Assembly (NCBI GenBank): GCA_938017515.1
Contig: CALIJJ010000041.1
Location: forward strand, 1 to 46,236
Source: an uncultured Pseudanabaenaceae cyanobacterium
GTDB taxonomy: Bacteria; Cyanobacteriota; Cyanobacteriia; PCC-9006; JAAUQQ01
DNA length: 46,236 nucleotides
Direction: 5' to 3'
Made by a program: the position numbers and the translations under genes. The notes under the pieces were generated by a model. That model saw nothing but the letters and a program-made list of their open reading frames with translations, ran no database searches and was not told where the DNA came from. This document shows, piece by piece, positions 1-7,708 of the stretch. How positions within the stretch are numbered: position 1 is the first letter of the stretch; the number at the start of each line of letters is the position of its first letter.

Positions 1-1
1 C

Positions 2-589
2 GCGGCGATCGCCACCGCCCTCCTCCTGGTAGAACTCGGCCAAAACTTCCAACCCGCCAAACTTAGCTTCCTGTTCTTTTTGCTGTTTTGGTGCCCGTTG
101 TTGGTGCTGCACGAAGCCGGTCATGCCCTGATGGCGGCGGCCATGGGCTGGTCTGTCGATCGCATTGTGATTGGCATTGGCAAACCGCTCAAGCGTTTTC
201 GCCTGGGACGGGTCGATGTGGAGTGGCGACTGCTGCCGCTGGAAGGATTTGTGAGTTGTCGGCCTAAGAATCTCGCGTTGCCCCGTCTCAAAAATGCGCT
301 GATTTATTTCGCGGGTCCCGGCATTGAACTGCTGTTAGCCGCCGTTATTTTGTGGCTTGTTGGTCCACGGCTGTTGCAGCCTTCGAATCAACTGGGTCTG
401 ATCATCATCCAGTCGTTGGCCGCCACAAGCTGCTTCTCTGGCATCGTCAATCTGATTCCCTTCTCTGCCCAGACGCCCGAGCGCACCATCGTGAATGACG
501 GTCTTGGGATATTGCTGACCCTGCTGACGCCGAGGCAGCAGTATCTGGAGCAATTGAAAGGGATGATGCGCGATCGCGAAGACCGTTGA
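2..589 (+). CDS. M50-type site-2-protease-like membrane metalloprotease (5' end outside window)
   Basis: The reading frame is open to the left edge, so the N-terminus is missing; an internal TTG at 80 is not a convincing start. The hydrophobic segment before residue 40 runs into HEAGH, the HExxH zinc site of M50 intramembrane proteases. A later hydrophobic segment follows (about residues 103-124 of the visible part), and then NLIPF...NDG, which matches the N-x-x-P-x(n)-D-G second motif that supplies the third zinc ligand. The product should be an integral membrane protease or a compact relative; the substrate is unknown. The ADP-ribosylglycohydrolase gene follows after 13 bp on the same strand, so the two may be co-transcribed. 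The family assignment rests on the two catalytic motifs. Confidence 0.75.
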   Translation, partial: AAIATALLLVELGQNFQPAKLSFLFFLLFWCPLLVLHEAGHALMAAAMGWSVDRIVIGIGKPLKRFRLGRVDVEWRLLPLEGFVSCRPKNLALPRLKNALIYFAGPGIELLLAAVILWLVGPRLLQPSNQLGLIIIQSLAATSCFSGIVNLIPFSAQTPERTIVNDGLGILLTLLTPRQQYLEQLKGMMRDREDR

Positions 590-602
590 ATGGTTTCAGG
601 CT

Positions 603-1682
603 ATGACAGATAAACATCAGGCGATCGCCGGTTGCATGCTTGGCACTGCCCTTGGCGACAGTATTGGTCTGCCCTACGAGAAGTTGTCGAAGCGTCGTCA
701 GTCCAAACTGTTTGCGGATATCGATCGCCATCATTTCCTGTTCAACAAGGGCATGATTTCCGACGACACTGAACACACCTGCATGGTGGCGCAGTCGCTG
801 ATTGTTTCAGCAGGTGAGATTGCTTCAACGGGCCGAACTGATCGATTCCAGACTGCGTTGGCTTGGCGGTTGCGTTGGTGGTTGCTGACGTTACCCGCTG
901 GGATTGGCATGGCCACGATCAAGGGGACGGTACGGCTCTGGTTGGGCTTTCATCCCGAGCGTGCCGGTGTCTTTTCGGCGGGCAATGGACCGGCGATGCG
1001 CAGTGCCCTTTTGGGGGTTTGCTATGGCGATGATGGGCTGACGTTGAGACGGTTGGTGCGGGCGTCCACGCGCATGACCCACACGGATCCGAAAGCGGAA
1101 TATGGAGCTTGGGTGGTGGCGATCGCAGCCTACCTCGCCAGCCAAGAGACCGTTGTGTCCCCCAGGCATTTCCTCCAGGTGTGCAATGCCTCGCTGGAGC
1201 CGGATGCCATGGAACTCATTCAGTTGTTAGAGCAAGTCTGCCGCAGCGTTGAGGCGCAGCAAACGACGGAAGCCTTTGCTGAATCTCTGGGTTTGGAGCG
1301 AGGCGTCAGTGGCTATGTCTATCACACGGTTCCCGTGGCGATTCATGCCTGGCTGAGCCACGGCAGTGATTTTCGGGCGGCGATTTTGGCGGTGATTCGC
1401 TGCGGTGGCGATACGGATACGGTGGGGGCGATCGCAGGCGGCATCATCGGTGCTGGAGTGGGGGAGGCGGGCTTACCGGCGGATTGGTTGGCTGGGGTTT
1501 GGGATGGACCGCGATCGGTGGCTTGGATGAAGCGGCTAGGGCGACGACTCGGTGAAGCCTTGGCAGCAGAGCAAGCCCGAAAACCACTGCCGTTGGCTTG
1601 GCCGCTGTTGCCGCTGCGCAATGTTGCGTTTGCCGCGATCGTCATTGCCCACGGCTTTCGTCGCTTGCTACCGCCTTATTGA
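603..1682 (+). CDS. ADP-ribosylglycohydrolase (DraG/ARH family)
   Basis: This 359-residue protein has the expected family features: GTALGDSIG near residues 14-22, SDDTEHT at 53-59 (Mg-binding Asp pair), GNGPAMRSALLG in the middle, THTDPKA, and GGDTDTVGAIAGGI towards the C-terminus (second Mg-binding site). Known members remove ADP-ribose from arginine or other residues of modified proteins, or hydrolyse ADP-ribosyl conjugates. The native substrate here cannot be read from sequence. The ATG at 603 is preceded by AGG four bases upstream. The C-terminal ~25 residues are hydrophobic and basic beyond the catalytic core. The gene lies 13 bp after the protease gene and converges on a SUKH-family gene. 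Nitrogenase-regulating DraG is one known role, but no nitrogenase or DraT gene is visible here. Confidence 0.85.
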   Translation: MTDKHQAIAGCMLGTALGDSIGLPYEKLSKRRQSKLFADIDRHHFLFNKGMISDDTEHTCMVAQSLIVSAGEIASTGRTDRFQTALAWRLRWWLLTLPAGIGMATIKGTVRLWLGFHPERAGVFSAGNGPAMRSALLGVCYGDDGLTLRRLVRASTRMTHTDPKAEYGAWVVAIAAYLASQETVVSPRHFLQVCNASLEPDAMELIQLLEQVCRSVEAQQTTEAFAESLGLERGVSGYVYHTVPVAIHAWLSHGSDFRAAILAVIRCGGDTDTVGAIAGGIIGAGVGEAGLPADWLAGVWDGPRSVAWMKRLGRRLGEALAAEQARKPLPLAWPLLPLRNVAFAAIVIAHGFRRLLPPY

Positions 1683-1698
1683 GGGAACGCCAAGGACC

Positions 1699-2181
1699 CT
1701 AATCTTTCAGAGATATCATGGCCTTGGCATCCTCGACCCAATCGTTAAACCAATCCCAAACTGAAGAATTGATTTGTTTGATCTCATCAGTCTCTCTCCA
1801 CTGGAAGACAGGCGAGTCGATGGCTTGTCCCGTCAATATGAAAGTGTGATCAGAGCCGTATCTTGAACAGATTAGAAAAATATTTCCAACTCGGCCTTTC
1901 TCCTCCCAGGCTTCTTGGATAGTTTCCAGAGTTTCCTCATTGAGTTTGGTGAGTTGATCAATGTAAAAATCAAACTCACCCCGCTTGACCAACTTGCCAG
2001 CGCGTCGGCCCAAAAGCCTCATAACGTTTCTGTAAACGTCTGGCAACCGCCCGTATTGGTTTTCAAGCGCCACAAGCTCTGAGTCTGTGCAGCCAACAAG
2101 CTCATATTCATGAGCGATGCCGTTCTCCCGCAGTTTTTCCCTGAATTGCTCTATCCCGCTACGCCGATTTGTGATTTCCAC
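1699..2181 (-). CDS. SMI1/KNR4 (SUKH superfamily) protein
   Basis: The protein has 160 residues. The segment from about residue 30 (CTDSELVALENQYGRLP, then DVYRNVMRLLGRRAG) has the SMI1/KNR4 signature: an acidic helix with ExELxxLE, then a glycine, LP and a Y/F-rich helix ending in a small-residue turn. The C-terminus carries W/F-rich strands (SPVFQWRE, SSVWDWFNDW) usual in the fold. SUKH proteins are frequent immunity proteins against contact-dependent or polymorphic toxins; others are stand-alone. No toxin gene is visible. The start is GTG; an in-frame stop lies three codons upstream. The stretch is visibly more AT-rich than its neighbours and lacks HIP1 octamers, which suggests recent acquisition. 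Confidence 0.7.
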   Translation of the reverse strand: MEITNRRSGIEQFREKLRENGIAHEYELVGCTDSELVALENQYGRLPDVYRNVMRLLGRRAGKLVKRGEFDFYIDQLTKLNEETLETIQEAWEEKGRVGNIFLICSRYGSDHTFILTGQAIDSPVFQWRETDEIKQINSSVWDWFNDWVEDAKAMISLKD

Positions 2182-2298
2182 AACGCATTACCAGCTCTTT
2201 TCTAAGTCGGTGGCCTGGAATAAACATAGTCTTTGTCTCTGCTGGCTTCGGCTCTGCTCAACCAGCAAAACCGTGAGCATGCCAGAGCCGAGCAGGAC

Positions 2299-3972
2299 TC
2301 ACTGAGCGCGACTGTGAGCAATGCGCCAGCTCAACAAAATCACTGGCAACAGGCCCACGAACAAAATCGCCAAGGCCGGAGCCGAAGCCGCCGCCAAACG
2401 CTCATCCGAGGCGTACTGATAAACCCGAATTGCCAACGTATCAAAATTGAACGGACGCATGACCAGGGTGGCCGGTAGCTCCTTCATCACATCCACAAAC
2501 ACCAGCATCACCGCCGTCAACATGCCGCTACTCATCAACGGCACATGGATTTTTAGCATCGTGCGACCCGGACCATAGCCCATGCTGCGGGAGGCATCGT
2601 CGAGGGAGGGCTTGATTTTTTGCAGACTCGATTCGACGGTGTTGAAGGAGACCGCCAGGAAGCGGACGAGGTAGGCAAAGACGAGGGCGATCGCCGTCCC
2701 GCTCAGCACCAAGCCAACCTTCTCCCCCACCTGATCAAACTGCCCTAAGGGAATCAACAGACCCACTGCAATCACCGCACCGGGCACCGCATAGCCCATA
2801 GAGGCGAGGCGGGCACCTAAGCCCATGGCTGGCTTGGGGTTGAGCCGCAGACCGTAGGCCATGATCAGAGAAACGGGCACCGCAACGATGGCGGTGGCGA
2901 TCGCCAAAAACAAACTATTGCGGCTGAGCTGCCAGAAGGCGTTATTGAATGTTTCGCTGGCGTTATTCACGGCCAGATATAGCAAGTAAGCGACCGGTAC
3001 CAACAGACCCAAGGCAATGGGCAAAAAACAGGCGATTTGTGCCCCGATCTGACGAATGCCCCCCAGTCGGTATCCCGGCAACGCCTGCAAGGGACTGTCG
3101 CATTGGTAATACTTGGCCTGTCGCCGGGACCAACCTTCCCACAGCACGAGGCCGAAGATAAACATCATCAGCACCGCCGAGAGCTGTGTCGCCGCCACCC
3201 GCTCGCCCATACCAAACCAGGTGCGGTAGATTCCCGTGGTGAACGTATCAACACCGAAATACTGCACTGTGCCAAAGTCATTCAGCGTTTCCATCAGTGC
3301 CAGCGCCAAGCCACCCATGATGGCGGGGCGTGCGAGCGGCAGCGCTACGGTGAAAAAGCTACGCCAGGGATTACAGCCCAGGGCCCGACTCGCTTCGAGG
3401 GTGCGGACGGACTGCTCTTGGAAGGCGACCCGCGCTAGCAGATAGACATAGGGATAGAGCGACAGGCTGAGCATCAGCATGGCCCCGCCCAGGGAGCGCA
3501 CGTCGGGGAACCAGTAGTCCTGGATGCTTTCCCAGCCAAAGAGCGATCGCAGAGCCGTCTGCACCGGCCCAAAAAAGCCCAGCAGCTCCGTGTAGGTGTA
3601 GGCCAGCAGATAGGCCGGAGCCGCCAGCGGCAGCAACAGTGCCCATTCAAAAATTCTGCGCCCCGGAAATCGGCAAACCGTCACCAGCCAAGCCGTTGAG
3701 ATGCCCAGCAGGGAAACGCCGAATCCGACCCCAATCATCAGCAGCAGAGAATTGGTGATGTAGCGGGGGAGGACCGTGCTGGCCAGGTGGCTCCAAATGT
3801 CGCTGGAATTGCTGAAAATGCTGCTCAGCACCACAACGACGGGCGTCATGACGAGGGCTGCGATCGCTAGCACCACGAGGGTCCAGCCGGTCGAGACGCT
3901 GCCTAGACGCGATCGCGTCTGGGATGACGCCGTTTTCCAATGCTTTCGGGGTTGAAGGGGAAGTCGAGCCAC
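2299..3972 (-). CDS. futB: iron(III) ABC transporter permease (FutB/SfuB type)
   Basis: This is a duplicated binding-protein-dependent permease with about 12 membrane helices. Each half carries an EAA loop for the ATPase: EASRALGCNPWRSFF in the first half and DDASRSMGYGPGRTM in the second. Fused double permeases of this length are typical of the ferric-ion family FutB/SfuB/FbpB, which passes Fe3+ from a periplasmic binding protein into the cytoplasm. The frame is open to a TTG at 4035, but that start overlaps a perfect palindrome. GTG at 3972 has AGGA six bases upstream and is preferred. The ATPase gene futC is divergent; no futA-like binding-protein gene is in the window. Sulfate, thiosulfate or spermidine transport is less likely. 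Confidence 0.85.
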   Translation of the reverse strand: MARLPLQPRKHWKTASSQTRSRLGSVSTGWTLVVLAIAALVMTPVVVVLSSIFSNSSDIWSHLASTVLPRYITNSLLLMIGVGFGVSLLGISTAWLVTVCRFPGRRIFEWALLLPLAAPAYLLAYTYTELLGFFGPVQTALRSLFGWESIQDYWFPDVRSLGGAMLMLSLSLYPYVYLLARVAFQEQSVRTLEASRALGCNPWRSFFTVALPLARPAIMGGLALALMETLNDFGTVQYFGVDTFTTGIYRTWFGMGERVAATQLSAVLMMFIFGLVLWEGWSRRQAKYYQCDSPLQALPGYRLGGIRQIGAQIACFLPIALGLLVPVAYLLYLAVNNASETFNNAFWQLSRNSLFLAIATAIVAVPVSLIMAYGLRLNPKPAMGLGARLASMGYAVPGAVIAVGLLIPLGQFDQVGEKVGLVLSGTAIALVFAYLVRFLAVSFNTVESSLQKIKPSLDDASRSMGYGPGRTMLKIHVPLMSSGMLTAVMLVFVDVMKELPATLVMRPFNFDTLAIRVYQYASDERLAAASAPALAILFVGLLPVILLSWRIAHSRAQ

Positions 3973-4017
3973 AGCCAGTCCTAATGTGCAAGCAATCGGT
4001 TCATCGATATCGATCCT

Positions 4018-4036
4018 GTTGAGAAAAAGTCTCAAC
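4018..4036. promoter_or_regulatory. palindrome between futB and futC, possible Fur-type operator
   Basis: The sequence GTTGAGAAAAAGTCTCAAC is a perfect 7-bp inverted repeat with a 5-bp centre. It lies between divergent iron-transport genes and covers the alternative TTG start of futB. The TGAGA/TCTCA half-sites resemble those of some Fur boxes, but the spacing is not the classical one. The role is inferred from position. Confidence 0.4.
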
Positions 4037-4041
4037 TTCTA

Positions 4042-4101
4042 ATTTACACTGAGGACAAGCCGGTCGTTCATTTACACGTGTTGTTCATTTACACTGAGAA
4101 C
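4042..4101. repeat. direct repeats with TTTACAC core in the futB-futC spacer
   Basis: TTTACAC occurs three times: within 4043-4055 (followed by TGAGGA), within GTTCATTTACAC at 4066-4077, and again in GTTCATTTACAC at 4083-4094 (followed by TGAGAA). The last two are 17 bp apart. Iterated sites of this kind often bind a regulator; which one is not known. Confidence 0.45.
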
Positions 4102-4130
4102 ACACTCGCAGTTCATCACCCTTGCTTCGT

Positions 4131-4136
4131 TATAAT
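4131..4136 (+). promoter_or_regulatory. -10 box for futC
   Basis: A perfect TATAAT lies 20 bp before the futC ATG, which would give a leader of about 14 nt. No good -35 hexamer is seen at 16-18 bp, which fits an activator-dependent or repeat-controlled promoter. Confidence 0.5.
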
Positions 4137-4156
4137 TCCTGATCAACCTTTGCTTC

Positions 4157-5287
4157 ATGACAGACTCGGTCATCCTAGAGCTGCGCGACATCGAGAAATA
4201 TTTTCCTGGAAGTCCCAGTGCCGTTCTCTCCCAGGTGGACTTGGCGCTGGCGTCGGGAGAAATTTTGAGTCTCCTCGGTCCCTCTGGTTGTGGTAAGACG
4301 ACTCTATTGAGAATCATTGCTGGGTTTGAAACGCCAAGCCAGGGCAATATTTTATTGAATGGCCAGTCCGTGGTTCACCTGCCGCCGGAGAAACGCGGGG
4401 TCGGCATGGTGTTTCAGGACTATGCGCTGTTTCCCCACTTGACCGTGGCCAAGAATCTGGAATTTGGTCTTAAGGGAGCTTGGAAAAAGGCCTGGGGCAA
4501 GCAGGAGTCCCTGGGCGATCGCGTCAAAACGGTTTTAGCACTGGTGGGGCTAGCGGGCTACGAATCTCGCTATCCCCACGAGCTTTCCGGCGGACAGCAG
4601 CAGCGCATTGCCCTGGCTCGGGCCCTGGCCCCGGCTCCCTTTCTGGTCCTGCTCGATGAACCCATGAGCAACCTCGATGTGCAGGTGCGGCTGCGGCTAC
4701 GCCAGGAATTGCGGGATATTCTCAAGCGGGCCGGAACCTCAGCTATTTTTGTTACCCATGACCAGGAGGAAGCCCTGTCCATGGCGGATAAAGTGGCGGT
4801 GATGGATCACGGCAAGGTTCAGCAGGTGGATCGGCCCGAGGAAATTTATCAGCACCCCGCGACGCGATTTGTGGCAGATTTTGTGACCCAGGCCAATTTC
4901 CTGTCGGCGCGTTTTCAGGAGCGCGGTACCTGGGAGACGGATTTAGGTCCGGTGTGGGTGGATCCCAAATGGGTGGATGTTCAGACTCCGGAGAAAGGCG
5001 CGACTGGAGAGTTGATGGTGCGGCAGGAGGATTTGATCCTGAGACCTCACGACCAGGGGGCTGCGGTGGTGTGCGATCGCCAATTCCTAGGCCGAGAACA
5101 TCGCTACAGCGTTCAGCTTGAATCGGGGGCGGTTCTGTTGGTGCGATCGCCCGCAGCCCTAAGCCTGGAGCGGGGCCAGCGGGTTCACCTGGAGCTGGTC
5201 GGTGAGCAAAAGGTTTTTGTGGGCTCGGAGGCACGCCGCATCCTGAACCCTGGTGTTGTGCCCACCCTACAGGCACCGGGGGCTTGA
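4157..5287 (+). CDS. futC: iron(III) ABC transporter ATP-binding protein (FutC type)
   Basis: The 376-residue ATPase has Walker A GPSGCGKTT (41-49), Q-loop Q87, signature LSGGQ (143-147), Walker B LVLLDEP and switch histidine H201. After about residue 235 a C-terminal TOBE-like beta domain follows, as in the FbpC/PotA/MalK group of import ATPases. Paired with the divergent double permease, it most likely energises Fe3+ uptake. The short leader and TATAAT box upstream support the ATG at 4157. The stop codon is one base from the convergent gloB stop, so the two transcripts must share their 3' ends or overlap. Confidence 0.85.
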   Translation: MTDSVILELRDIEKYFPGSPSAVLSQVDLALASGEILSLLGPSGCGKTTLLRIIAGFETPSQGNILLNGQSVVHLPPEKRGVGMVFQDYALFPHLTVAKNLEFGLKGAWKKAWGKQESLGDRVKTVLALVGLAGYESRYPHELSGGQQQRIALARALAPAPFLVLLDEPMSNLDVQVRLRLRQELRDILKRAGTSAIFVTHDQEEALSMADKVAVMDHGKVQQVDRPEEIYQHPATRFVADFVTQANFLSARFQERGTWETDLGPVWVDPKWVDVQTPEKGATGELMVRQEDLILRPHDQGAAVVCDRQFLGREHRYSVQLESGAVLLVRSPAALSLERGQRVHLELVGEQKVFVGSEARRILNPGVVPTLQAPGA

Positions 5288-5288
5288 C

Positions 5289-6095
5289 CTAAAACAAATC
5301 TTTTTTGCCGCGTAATTTTCCGAAGGTGCGACTCGGGCTGTCACCCCCCACTGCCGCGATAACCTCGGGCTGATCCCACCGGAGAAAGGGATTTGTTGCT
5401 TTTTCAACTGAAATTGTGCTGGGGACTGTGGGTTCGTGGCGCGATCGCATTGTCTTCACTGTTTCCAATCGTTGAACCAACGCTTGATTCTTGGGCTCGA
5501 TGGTCAGGGCAAATTTCAAATTGCCCAACGTATACTCATGGGCGCACCAGATGCGGGTGTTGTCCGGGAGCAGACGCAGTCGCCCAATGGAATCCACCAT
5601 TTGAGCCGGGGTCCCCTCAAAAAGCCGCCCGCAGCCCCCGGCGAAAATTGTGTCGCCACAGAAGAGTTCGCCCGATGCCTCAGACTGGGATGCAGTTAGG
5701 GTCGCCGGATCTGAGTCTTCAAGGGGGGGGAAATAGTAGGCGATGTGGCCTCGGGTATGCCCAGGGATAAAGAAAACCTGGGCGGTGCGCTGTCCGAAAG
5801 TCACCCTGTCGCCGTCTTGCAAGAAAACCTGCTGCCCTGGAATCCGGCCCCGATCCTTGTCCCCTGCATAGACCGTTGCCCGGGGAAATTGCTGCAAAAG
5901 GGTTCGATTCCCTCCAACGTGATCGCCATGGTGATGGGTGTTGAAAATGGCAACTAGCTCAGCTCCTAAGGCCTTTAATTGTGCTAGGACCGGTTCTGCC
6001 TCTGCCGGATCGACCACCGCTGCAATCTGCTGGATCGGATCGTGCAGCAAGAAGATGTAATTGTCTGAGAGAGCGGGAAGGCGATAAATATCCAT
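5289..6095 (-). CDS. gloB: hydroxyacylglutathione hydrolase (glyoxalase II)
   Basis: The protein has 268 residues from the chosen ATG at 6095, which gives the usual GloB N-terminus ([13 protein letters not shown]). A GTG at 6158 would add 21 atypical residues. The metallo-beta-lactamase motif THHHGDH (53-59) supplies both metal sites; GHTRGH, CGDTIF and the CAHEYT segment follow in the expected order. The C-terminal part carries the substrate-binding helices typical of true glyoxalase II (EPTVPST, NPFLRW). It hydrolyses S-D-lactoylglutathione to D-lactate and glutathione in methylglyoxal detoxification. An acidic insert before CGDTIF (about 10 residues) is slightly longer than usual. Confidence 0.92.
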   Translation of the reverse strand: MDIYRLPALSDNYIFLLHDPIQQIAAVVDPAEAEPVLAQLKALGAELVAIFNTHHHGDHVGGNRTLLQQFPRATVYAGDKDRGRIPGQQVFLQDGDRVTFGQRTAQVFFIPGHTRGHIAYYFPPLEDSDPATLTASQSEASGELFCGDTIFAGGCGRLFEGTPAQMVDSIGRLRLLPDNTRIWCAHEYTLGNLKFALTIEPKNQALVQRLETVKTMRSRHEPTVPSTISVEKATNPFLRWDQPEVIAAVGGDSPSRTFGKLRGKKDLF

Positions 6096-6117
6096 ATATC
6101 CGTGAAATATCCGTGAA
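6096..6117. repeat. 11-bp tandem duplication in the gloB leader
   Basis: ATATCCGTGAA occurs twice in a row (6096-6106, 6107-6117), immediately upstream of the gloB ATG on the opposite strand. It changes the distance between any ribosome binding site and upstream sequence. Confidence 0.7.
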
Positions 6118-6269
6118 AAGGGGGAGCAATTCAATTGGCAGGTCTCGTCAACCGGCACAAATTCCTGACTTATCCGGGCCTGGGGACATGAATCGCGGAT
6201 AGGGATCGGGGCATACTCATTCTAGAGTTCCGTTGCAGAGTCTTCGATACGAATGCTCTGGCCTAGGAT

Positions 6270-6294
6270 TTGGTCCTGTTCTTTGGTCCTGTTC
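6270..6294. repeat. 12-bp direct duplication upstream of the glycosyltransferase gene
   Basis: TTGGTCCTGTTC occurs at 6270-6281 and again at 6283-6294, with one extra T between the copies. It lies in the spacer between gloB and the glycosyltransferase gene. Confidence 0.65.
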
Positions 6295-6387
6295 CCTGGC
6301 TTCGCATCTGGCCTACTCTCAGGTCTAGTGCAGTATCTCTCGTTCCATGCATCTCGCCGACCGCCCCGACGCGCAAGAGGAAGGCCT

Positions 6388-7563
6388 TTGAACATTACGT
6401 TGGTTGTCAGTGATTTATCCGCCAGTGGCGCAGGCCGCTGGGGAGATGCGGTGCGTCCGTTTTTGCTGACCAAAGCACTCCAATCCCTCGGTCATCGCAT
6501 CAAGATCGTGGGGTTCAATGATGGTGAATCGGTGGTCAGATCGACACCGGAGTTGCCGATTGAGGAAATTGACAGCGGTATTTATCCTAAGTTTTTCCAG
6601 TCTGCGAAGGCGATGCTGCGATCGCTCAAAGCAGACAAAGACTGCGACCTGGTTTACGCCTACAAGCTTAAACCCAGTAGTTATGGGCTGGCGCTGCTCC
6701 ATCGCTTCAGCAGCAAGCGGCCTGTTTTTCTGGATATCGATGATTGGGAATTAAGCTGGCACGGTGGTGATGACTTCCGCTATCGTCCGGCACCTCGGCA
6801 GCTCTACCGGGATTTATTCAAATCGGAAAGTGCTCTGCGTAATCCTGACGATCCGTTCTATCTACAACAGATGGAGCGCTTTGTTCCCAAGGCGGACCAT
6901 GTCACGACCCACAATGCCTTTTTGCAGAATCGGTTTGGCGGGACGTACATTCCCAACGGTAAGGACGTCTGTCTGTTTAATCCGGAGAACTATGACCCGG
7001 AGGCCAGTCGCGATCGCTTCAATCTCAACGGCTTCCGCACCCTCATGTTCCCCGGAGCCCCGCGTCCCTACAAAGGCGTGGAAGATCTGCTGACGGCCCT
7101 GGATATTCTGGACGAACCGGACCTCCGCGTCGTGATTGTTGGGGGCAGTCCCTATGATGAGTACGACCAGCAACTGACCGAACGCTGGGGACGCTGGATT
7201 ATCAAACTGCCCCGGACGCCCTACGGCCAAATGCCGGAAATTATCAGTGCGGCCCATGCTGTTGTGGTTCCCCAGCAGGACAACCCAGCCACCAAAGCTC
7301 AGTTCCCGCTCAAGCTCACTGACGGTATGGCGATGGCCAAGCCTATCCTGGCGACCCGAGTGGGTGATGTGCCAGAAATTTTGGGAGATGCGGGGTATCT
7401 GGTTGACTCTAACTCTCCCCAACAGTTGGCCGATGGGATTCGCACCCTGTTCAACGAATTTGAAACCGCCCAAGCCAAGGGCAAGCAAGCGAGGCAACGC
7501 TGCGTTGAACAGTACAGTATCGAAGCCATGGCCAAGACCCTGCGCGAAATTTTGCCCCAATAG
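6388..7563 (+). CDS. family-4-like glycosyltransferase
   Basis: The protein has 391 residues and a GT-B fold. The N-terminal half starts NITLVVSDLSASGAG with a glycine-rich loop. The C-terminal half has the GT4 core: FPGAPRPYKGVEDLL, VVIVGGSPYDE, VVVPQQDNPAT and PLKLTDGMAMAKPILATRVGDVPEI, in place of the classical EPFGxxxxE motif. It should transfer a sugar from a nucleotide donor to a glycan or lipid. The open frame extends to 6253, but TTG at 6388 has AGAGGA six bases upstream and begins exactly at the first beta strand, so it is preferred. The ABC exporter gene lies 145 bp downstream, which suggests a role in making an exported glycan or glycolipid. The acceptor is unknown. Confidence 0.8.
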   Translation: MNITLVVSDLSASGAGRWGDAVRPFLLTKALQSLGHRIKIVGFNDGESVVRSTPELPIEEIDSGIYPKFFQSAKAMLRSLKADKDCDLVYAYKLKPSSYGLALLHRFSSKRPVFLDIDDWELSWHGGDDFRYRPAPRQLYRDLFKSESALRNPDDPFYLQQMERFVPKADHVTTHNAFLQNRFGGTYIPNGKDVCLFNPENYDPEASRDRFNLNGFRTLMFPGAPRPYKGVEDLLTALDILDEPDLRVVIVGGSPYDEYDQQLTERWGRWIIKLPRTPYGQMPEIISAAHAVVVPQQDNPATKAQFPLKLTDGMAMAKPILATRVGDVPEILGDAGYLVDSNSPQQLADGIRTLFNEFETAQAKGKQARQRCVEQYSIEAMAKTLREILPQ

Positions 7564-7569
7564 TTCTAT

Positions 7570-7629
7570 TCGCGAATGCCTTGGGCCTGCGAATACCTGA
7601 GGCTTGCGAATCCCTCAGTTTGCGAGCAC
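7570..7629. repeat. degenerate ~17-bp tandem repeats after the glycosyltransferase stop
   Basis: Three to four imperfect units beginning TGCGAA or CGCGAA (7571, 7588, 7605, then TGCGAG at 7621) start seven bases after the stop codon. Units at 7588 and 7605 are each about 17 bp and differ at several positions. Confidence 0.5.
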
Positions 7630-7708
7630 CCCGAAGGCTCGACCGTATTCCAAGCTGTGACCTCGATTTGCACCGTTTTTTCGTTCTGCATTCTTCATTT
7701 CTTCCCCC

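Noticed and set aside
2249..2290. Inverted repeat CGGCTCTG/CAGAGCCG after futB
   Set aside because: The loop is 26 nt, there is no T-run and alternative pairings exist; too weak to call a terminator.
6253..6387. Upstream extension of the glycosyltransferase frame
   Set aside because: It precedes the first beta strand, is Arg/Pro-rich, and the TTG at 6388 has a good ribosome binding site.
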